Origin: Aurelia coerulea
Lineage: Eukaryota; Cnidaria; Scyphozoa; Semaeostomeae; Ulmaridae
Direction: 5' to 3'
Assembly: GCA_039566865.1 (NCBI GenBank)
Contig: CM076959.1
Span: forward strand, 19,142,501 to 19,206,500
DNA: 64,000 nucleotides
Shown here: piece after piece, positions 52,001 through 61,000 of the stretch
Numbering within the stretch: position 1 is the stretch's first letter
Layout: each line of letters starts with the position of its first letter
The notes under the pieces: generated by a model
Databases searched by the model: none
The model's input: the letters and a program-made list of their open reading frames with translations, nothing else
What the model was told of the DNA's origin: nothing
Program-made: the position numbers and the translations under genes

Positions 52001-55000
52001 TTGTGCACGTATCACTGTGCTGTCACGATATTTAGTCATTCTGTGACAGTACTCAGTATAGTAAACTAAGATTCGTAAGACTTCGATATTAGCGACTTAC
52101 ATTACTGTCACAGAATTTTTAAATATGGAAACAAAAGTACAAAGTTTCGATGGCTCAGGGAACGTTAAGATTTTCATCGAGAAAATCTCGTTACGTTCTG
52201 CCCTAAAAGGATTCGAGGGCGAAAAAGCAGCTCAAAATCTGGCCAGTCGCTTGGAAGGCAGGGCTTTCGACGTGTATTTAAGGTTATCGCCAACCGACAA
52301 GAAAGATCCAGATAAAATAAAAGAGGAGTTAATGAAAGAATTCGAGCTTGGGAACCAGGATAGAGAAATCGCCATTCAAGAGCTAGCCAGCCGTAAAAGA
52401 CAACAAGACGAGTCTCCTCAAACGTTTGCCTTCAAAATACAAGAATTGGTAAAACTGGCCTATCCAACGTTTAATGATGAAACACGACAGACAATTGCTA
52501 AAGATTATTTTGTGAATGGATTGCACCAAAAGATGCAAGTAGCCTTGAAGTCATTGAGTAAGTTTTCAACTGCTTCTTTGAATGACCTAGCAAAGGAAAC
52601 AACAAGATTACAAATCGCTGGCATTCAATCTCTTGCGTCATCACAACAAGGTCATCAGTGGCGTGCTGGCAGGGGGGGCAGGGGGGGCAACTGCCCCCCC
52701 CTGCTGGTCGAGTTTGAGGGGCGCCAGAGAAAACGTCTATCTTAGGGGGCGCCGAAGGTGCCCTCGTCAAATAGTTAGTGAACGAAGAGAACCTTTTGAA
52801 ACATCACAATTATACTAGGATATCAAATGGACACTCACAGAAGGCGCTGTTTAATACCGGGTGTCTCAAAAAAATGTATACAGATTTGGTTGACTCCAGC
52901 GATGTGAATTTAGCTTTAATCAATGGCTAATTACTCTCAAAAGGTTCCTCGATAGTTAACTTGAACATAGATACCTCGTTTGTTGGTATTGGTGCTTTAA
53001 GAGCAGAAATATCAATCTTGAAAGCTTAGCGTCCACTTGCAAACCAGAGCTTTGGCCTTTTCAAATTCCTGAACCACATCGAAATTAAGAACTGAAATTA
53101 GTGAAAAATTAAGAAACATCCTAATGGGTGACTGGGGGAGGGGGGGGGGGTGACTTCTGGAAAACGTAATAATACAAGATCTAATATTGTTCAAATGTTA
53201 TCAAGGCTCTCGTTGATTTACACATTAAGGCATATTTGAGCTTTCAAGATTGATATTTCTGCTCTCAAAGCACCAATACCAACAAACGAGGTATCTATGT
53301 TCAAGTTAACTATCGAGGAACATTTTGAGAGTGATTAGCCATTGAATGGGGGTTAAATGCAATTTTAAGCCGGGTTAATACTGCTCAGGAAGGTTTTACT
53401 CGGTTTGTTTCTGGGATCTCAGCTCCTGCTCCAAGATCCAGCTCCAGCCTAAAACATGGAACTGAATTTGCAGATCATTAAGACTTTCGTATTTCATTCC
53501 TCTAGGATAGTTGTCATCGTGCCATATCTAAATTCATAAGAGATTAAATACTTGGCATGAGTGTATGTAATAAATCATAAGGCAAGTCATCGGACCGCCT
53601 ATGTAGTATTCCGAATGTCTCGTTCGCGCTGTTTGATCTCTAGTTTCTTGGCAGCGAATACGTCACGTAAATAGCAATTAGGATGCATATATTCTGAATC
53701 ATGGACTGAATCACTCAGTTCGTTGTTCAAAGCCTTCAATCAAGACAAAGTTTCTCCCGCCCTCCCTGTCCCTTCTTAATTTTGTTTTATTGAGTGTATC
53801 ATTCTTTGGGTTACTTTTTAGTTTTTTCGGTTGTCCAGTCGGACTTCCTGACAGGTGCATTAGCCGGAATTTCGTATTCCATGTCTATCACCGACCGTAA
53901 AAGTGATCCAGTTCAGGCAAAACCTGCGGGGGCGAGAGGCTGATGCACTGATAGCCCATTTTCCTGAGGTAAGTATTAATTAAAGCTAAATTCGCAACGC
54001 TAGAGTCAACCAAATCCGTATACATTTTTTTGGGACACCCGTTACTTCTCACGTTATTATCTTTTGCGTATCTATGCAAGAGACCAGCCAAACAGAAAAC
54101 GAACCAACGAGTACATGAGGACTATGATGATTATGATGAAGATTTTGATTGGCCAGGTGCGATACACAGAAAGCAAACTGACGAAAAGAGCAAGCTGCCA
54201 TCCTTTTCTGGTGCCTTGCAGCTGCTATGTCATCCCACTTACCATCTCATGGATGCATATCCCATCTTAGGGCACGTTTATGCTATTGCAATTGTCATTC
54301 CTGTGAGCTCATCAACCGCTGAGCATTCGTTTTCCACGTCGCGTATACGCTCAACGATGGTTCAAGAGCTCCTTGAGGGCTTTCTGATGATGGTGTTTGG
54401 AAAAAAAAATTCTCTCCTTTGACAAAGACGAGCTCATTGACAGTTTAGAATTAGAAAGAAGTTTTCGAGAACTTTCAATAGCATTTTATCATGAAAAAGT
54501 GGCATTGACTTGCTTCCCTTGCAAAGAAAATCTGTATTGGTATGAACAAATGAACTGGAATAGACGAATTCAGCTAACGCTGCTATCACTTGGTCAATGG
54601 GACTCATACCATTACTCTTACAAAGTATTTACCCATCAAATTACTAGAATTTAGTTTTCAACCAATAAGGACAACAACTGTTGTAATTGCGATTTAGACA
54701 GCTGTTGTTGTTGCATCCAAAAAACGGTTGATACGGCCTAGAGTTCTCGTAGCTGCGATGGATCTATTTTGTTTCTACAGAGGAAGATTAATGCTTGAAA
54801 GGTATATTGTCTGTGATGGGTAGGTCAGGAAAACATTATTTTTTGTACTAAAAGGTTACTTTTCAATGTTTAAGCTCCAAGCAATTTTGTTGTGTGTACG
54901 AGAACTCCCGCTTGTTTACGCCGTTTTGAAACAGGGGACCCACTTCATAAGAGTAATGGTACGAGTCCCTATTGAGCAACTGATATCAGCAAATCAAAGA

Positions 55001-58000
55001 ACACGGGGAAACAAGGGACAATAAGTCATAAGTCTAGAAAGGGGCGCCAAATTGACCTATTGCCCCCCCTGCGATCTCATCCCCAGCACGCCACTGAAGG
55101 TCATTGTATGTCTGTCAATACAGATACAGAAGGCTTTGTTGATTCAATAGCCGATAAGGTGTTGGAGAAGATGAAAGGTATGTCTGTGGGAGCTCCCGGG
55201 GGAAGTGAAGCTTCACCCAGTGTCAATTACTTTGGCAAACGTTCAAACCGCTTTACAACACGCGGAAAAAATCAGTCTTATCCTCGTTCAAGGAATTTTA
55301 GAGGAGGATATCAGGCCTCAAATCCTAAGTCTCAAAAGTGTCGGTCATGCCAAAGCACTGATCATTATGTACGGGAATGCCCCTCAAGGTTTTGTCAGGC
55401 CTGCGGCAATAAAGGTCATGATTCATGGGACAAGTCATGCCCAAATTATCAATGACTAGGCCAAAATAAATCAATTCAACAACAACTCTACGCTGACAAT
55501 TTTTCTGCTGTTTTGAATGTCAAATTTGAAAACAATTCAATAAATGCTTTACTTGACACTGGGGCTAGCTGTTCACTGATGGATATGGGAACTTTTGAAA
55601 GTCTGGGTTTAAAATCAGAAATTATTCCATTTACCAATCAACTGGTTGATGCTTCTGGAAACAACATGAGTATAATTGGTTCCACCATGGTCAATATTTC
55701 CATAAGAGGGCACATACTTTCTCAAGAGATTAAAATTCTAAATTCCAAAACTTACAGAAATGTAATTCTGGGCAGAGATTTTTTATCCAAATTCGAGAGC
55801 GTTGCATTCGATTTCACGAAGCATAGAGTCAAGTTGGGAAACAATTGGCATTACTGTGTGAAAATCAGCAAATCTTGCAATGTCGCGTTGATCAATGACA
55901 TTGAATTGCCCGCCCGTACAGAAAGTGTTGTAGCTGTCAAATGCAATCAATCTCTCGCTTTACTAACAGCAGATTTCGAGCCTTTTCTGGTAACCCATGG
56001 GGTATATGCCACCCGTTGTCGAATCATTCCAAACATCAAGGGCGTATTCCAAATTACATTGCTGAATGTCAATAACACATCTTGTATGATAAACAGTGAA
56101 AAGAAAATTGGTTCGTTGATTGCCGTAGAGGAAACTGTGGCTAGTGTTGACACTCTTGACTCAGATCTATCTGTAAATCTAGATCAAAATATCGTATACG
56201 GAGAAAATCTGTCGGTCAATGAAAAAGAAAAAATATCCACATTGATTTCACAGTACAGCGATATTTTTGCCCAGAATCCCAAAAAGCCAAAAGTCGTTAC
56301 GAACATGCATCACCACATCGTAACAAATGACGCGTTACCAATTAAACGTAAACCGTACCGGCTTCCACATGCTTGGAATTCCGAAATTGACAAGCAGATC
56401 CAAGAAATGTTACAAAATGATATCATTCGGCCATCATCCTCTCCTTGGAATTCACCCATTATTCTAGTTAAGAAGAAAGACGGCTCCATGCGATTTGTGT
56501 GCGATTTTAGGGGCCTTAACGACGTTTCAAAGAAAGACTCTTACCCGCTTCCTCACATTCGTGATGTAATAGATAGAATGCATGGCACACAGTTTTGGAC
56601 CACCTTAGATGCAGCATCTGCATACTGGTCGATGCCACTCAATGAGTCTGACAAAGAAAAAACTGCTTTCTCGGTGCCCAGAGGAAAGTATGAGTTTAAT
56701 GTAACCCCGTTTGGGTTATGCAATGCGGGTGCGTCGTATCAAAGGATGATCGACATGAGTTTATCCGGACTCGACTCCGATAGGATTCTTGCATACATGG
56801 ATGACATTGTAGTATTCAGTAAGACGTTTGAAGACCATGTTGTGAGTATCGAGCAACTGTTTGCACGTTTAAGAGAATCTGGCATTTCCTTGAAACTTTC
56901 CAAGTGCATATTTGCAAGTGACAAGGTTGACTTTCTTGGGTTTGAACTTTCCCGCACTGGTATCAAGCCTCAGACTCGCTTAACTGAATCCATTGAATCG
57001 TACAAACGTCCTACTACGAAAAAGGAATTACGTGGGTTTTTAGGTCTCGCCGGATTTTATCGAGCATTCATTCCAAATTTTGCTGACATCAGTGCTCCGT
57101 TAAATGGTCTTACTAATGACAATGTACCGTTTATTTGGACAGATATGTGTGAAGAAGCCTTCGTGCAATTGAAGATGAAATTGACATCAGAGCCTATATT
57201 GAAATTTCCTGATCTTAATCAACCGTTTGTCGTCGAGGTCGATGCAAGTAATTACGCCGTTGGCGGAATTTTATCTCAAAAAGGTTCGGATGAACAGTTG
57301 CATCCTGTGGCATATTTCTCCACAGCCTTGCAAAAAGCCCAGAAAAACTGGTCTGCTACCAACAAAGAAGCTTTCGCTTTAGTTCTCGCAGTCCGCCATT
57401 GGAATGTGTACTTGGCTGGGTCCACATTCGTTCTCAATTCCGATCACAACCCTTTAACACACCTTCGAGACCAGCAAGATCCTCGTGGCAAAGTTGGCAG
57501 ATGGATATCTGAATTGGAAGAATATGACTACACCATCAAGTATATTCGAGGAGCAGAGAATGTAAAAGCTGATGCGTTATCGAGGAACGAAAATGCTTCT
57601 CAAAACCAACCGCATTCCCAGTTTGAAGAAAAAGTCTATGCACTGTTTGCAGAAAATGCTAGTTTCTTGACGCAACTGAAAGAAGAACAGCAAAAAGATG
57701 CAACTATTAGCAGCAGTTTGAAAGAAATATCTGCCAACAACAAGATCTTACAAGGACGATTAAGAAGAGTGCAAAAGCAATTGAGAGTCGAGGAAGGACT
57801 CTTAACAAAATCAGGACGTCCAGTTATTCCACCATCGTTACGCAAAATAATCGTTAAAGAATACCATAATATCGCACATTTTGGCATCGACAAGATATAT
57901 TCATTGTTAAAAGATCGTTTCTATTGGCCTAATATGTACGCGTACGTTCAATCATTTATATCTTCATGCGAAACTTGTCAACGTACAAAGTGTGACACTG

Positions 58001-61000
58001 CTCCTCCGAAAGCACCAATGGTTGAAATGTTCATTCCCAGTGCACCAATGCAGTTTATATCCTTAGATATAGCTTACCTTCCCAGGGACAACAGCGGCTA
58101 CCAATACATTCTTCTGATTGGTGACATTTTTTCCAAGTTTATCTCCGCCGTCCCATTGAAAGATCAAACGGCGCCAATAATCGTTGATGCACTATTGAAG
58201 AACTGGATTTTCATTCACGGAACTCCATTTTATATCCTCTCGGATCAAGGATCTAATGTTGATGGAAATATTATGCAAGAAATCTGTACCACATTAGGCA
58301 TTGAGAAACGTCGCTCCTCTGCCTATCATAGTCAAGGGAATGGTTTCGCTGAGAGGAACATCCGCTCCGTAAAGGATATGCTTCGAGCAGTGTTACTTCA
58401 TCGCCAGCTTCAACAATCGAAATGGCGTTCGATCTTGGGTAGTCTCGTTTTTGCTTTAAACACAACAATCAGCAAAGCCACTAAATGTGTTCCATATGAA
58501 GTAGTGTTTGGACGCCCTGCCGTTCTACCCCAAGACATTATTTTCGGAACCACTCCAGACGAATTTGAGCATACATCAGCATCCGATCATCTCCACGCTG
58601 TCTCGTCATCATTAAATGATGTTTTCGAACAAGTTATGAGCTCGTTAGCATTGAGTAAGAAAACAATGCAACGTCATTACAATAAGAACATTCGTTTCAA
58701 CGATTACAAAGAAGGACAAAAGGTATGGTTAAAGAATAAGCATTACAAATCAGGCGAGAACCGCAAACTGGCCCCGCGAAGAAATGGTCCCTGGTTTGTT
58801 TTAAGAAAGCTGCCAAACGGAGTGAACTTTAGAATTGAAAATTCTCGAAAAGAACAAAAGGTGGTGCATCATGATCGATTGTTACCATTTATTGAAAGAG
58901 ACGCCGAATTAATGTCAGACGAAGAACCTAATCAAATAGAATTGTCCGAAGAAGAACTTTCAGTTGTATCCGAATCGTCATCAGAAAGCTCCGCAAGTGA
59001 TTACGAGGAGGATTTGCAGGACGAACTCAACCAACAATTGCAGGAAGACATTGTTGCCCGAAGAAACTACCCTCGTCGTAACAGACGAGTTCGTGAACTG
59101 CCGGATGCTATTCCGTGGAACGTTATCAATATTTAGAATTAGTTTAGTTTCGCTTAGATTTAGGTATATCGTTTAGTTTTATTAGGGGGGGAGAAATGTA
59201 GGATAGGTTACCCCCTGTTCCGCTGTTCCGCTTTGGTTCCTTTGTGCCTTTGTGCACGTATCACTGTGCTGTCACGATATTTAGTCATTCTGTGACAGTA
59301 CTCAGTATAGTAAACTAAGATTCGTAAGACTTCGATATTAGCGACTTACAGCGAAGGCAAGCGGAGCGAGCTGAAAAATTAGGAGGGGGAGGGGGTCCGG
59401 GGGTACTCCTTCGAGAAAATTTTTGCAGCCACGCCCTTCAGATTGCCATAAAATGCCATCAAATGTTTCTTAACTAATTGGTAACTGATAAAAATTTTGA
59501 AATGAAAAGCATCCCACCAAACCTATCGTGGAACTTCATATGATTATAAGGCCTAAGTTTACCTCAAATTTGTCTCCTTCAGCCAGCCACATTTTGCCTT
59601 ATTGACACATATAAGGGGCAAAGATTTTGAAATTGTTTATTATTCTTTTCATCATGGATCTCATTTCCATAATTATCGTAATTCTATTCTCAGAGATAAA
59701 TCTATGAAATCTTGACTTTATGGACGTCACGTTAAATCCGCCCCTGGATGAGGGGGTCTGGGGGCAAAGCCCCAGCGAAAATTTCGTGGACGCGTCCTTT
59801 ACTTTGGCTTAGAACACTTCTACCGATCACATGTTAGCTGGTGGTCAAATAGAATTGTTGATCATTTCTTAACAGTTGTTCAAATTAGCATCTCCAGGAA
59901 AATATTTTTGTAAAAATATGATATTCTTTGGTTTGGAATGCATCCCATCCTTACCAGTGCCGAATTGAAAACTTTCATAATTTGGGAACAGTTTTTTATG
60001 AATCAGCACCACAGCAAATTTTTTGCGCAAACACACTATAATTTGTTCTAGAACGGTTCTCACAATCCAATTTACTTGGCCTCAGAATTGGAAATCTTGA
60101 CCATTCTGTGATAGTTTGTCTCGGAAATTTTTCAAAAAGCCAACCTATACATTGGTTTAGAACGACTCTCCCAGTCACCTTCATCATTTCTCCGAAAAAT
60201 GTTTGCTCTACACTACCCATATACCCAACTTCTTTCTCCTCATTTGCTCTGCGAAAAAAACCCATGACTTAGATCTCCCACAAGCTATGTTGTTGAGATC
60301 CAGAAAAAATTCCGAGTCAGTGCCCTACAGATCGTCGGAAAATGTAATTAAGAGAGCAAGATTTGTACAAACCCATGCTCACGTTATAATTGCCAAGATC
60401 ATCGGCCTTACCCCCCCCCCCTTAGTTTTATACCGGAATTAGTGGAATTAGAAAAGTGATCCTGGAGAACATTGGGGGGGCGACCGCCCCCCCTTGTCCC
60501 CCCCTCCCGGCGCTTCTGCATGTTTTCAAAACCCCTAAAAATTAGTTAATTATGTAAAAATACTTTATACTACTATTGCTAAAAAGCATGTATTTGAAAT
60601 TGTGGAGATATGATGAAATATTGCCTTTGCTAATAGGTTTTCGTCATAAAAATGCAATTTTTTACTATGAAAAGGTGCAAAACTGGTCTTCGTGAAAAAT
60701 TCGCCAAAATTATTTGAGAGCATATTCTACTAAGCCGTTTTGCAAACGTGTTGCCAATAGCTTAAACTTGATTTTACAACAGACTTTCCGAGAATTCTGA
60801 AACATATATTTTTTGTTTTTAATGTTGAAGAAGCGCTTCGTGATTCAGTTTATTGGTAAGAATGACGGAATGAAGGACTGATGAAAAAGAACCGAATTTT
60901 TTTGAGAAAAATTCACGAATAGATGTCCAGAGAAAGGGGAAGAGGTCAGGCTCCACTTTTATGATTGTATAGATAGCATCTATGCTCTGCCTTATAGATA

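Larger units (their letters stand above)
52656..55096. mobile_element. Defective hAT transposon (2,441 bp) inserted in gag
   Basis: Ends CAGTGGCGTGCTGG and CCAGCACGCCACTG are perfectly inverted, and the 8-bp target duplication AAGGTCAT is exact (52648-52655 and 55097-55104). Subterminal GC-rich blocks (GGGGGGG/CCCCCCC and GGGGCGCCA) are typical of hAT elements. Inside are a remnant of the hAT dimerisation domain (54030-54650), a fold-back element (52858-54041) and a smaller one (54578-54990). No intact transposase remains, so it must have moved with transposase supplied in trans. Confidence 0.95.
51948..59350 (+). mobile_element. Ty3/gypsy LTR retrotransposon, identical LTRs, gag split by a hAT element
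   Basis: Two 154-bp direct repeats starting TGTAGGATAG and ending GACTTACA bound the element. By eye they are identical. Between them lie gag (split), an in-frame TGA, and pol in Ty3/gypsy order: protease, reverse transcriptase, RNase H, integrase. The purine tract AGGGGGGGAGAAA (59184-59196) directly precedes the 3' LTR. Total length is 7,403 bp, or about 4,954 bp without the hAT insertion and its extra duplication. The primer region matches the LTR itself rather than a tRNA. No target duplication is seen: 5 bp before is ATGAG, after is GCGAA. There is no env-like frame. Identical LTRs imply recent insertion or recent conversion. Confidence 0.96.

Noticed and set aside
52102..52120. tRNA primer-binding site
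   Set aside because: No TGG follows the LTR, and the stretch instead matches the LTR's own sequence over 14 nt.
52498..52770. Minus-strand frame over gag and the hAT end
   Set aside because: Shadow of gag and the GC-rich terminal repeat.
53888..54091. Minus-strand frame (starting [10 protein letters not shown])
   Set aside because: Mostly translation of the CGGGTGTC-type inverted end. No domain.
55947..58468. Minus-strand frames under pol
   Set aside because: Antisense shadows of a clear pol reading frame.
58964..59176. 70-codon frame overlapping the end of pol, considered as a small env-like gene
   Set aside because: Out-of-frame shadow of the acidic tail. No signal peptide or membrane segment.
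59197..59350. Solo LTR interpretation
   Set aside because: The second identical LTR, PPT, pol and gag are all present upstream in order.
60203..60442. 79-codon frame right of the LTR element
   Set aside because: Crosses MITE fragments and a C-tract. No motif.
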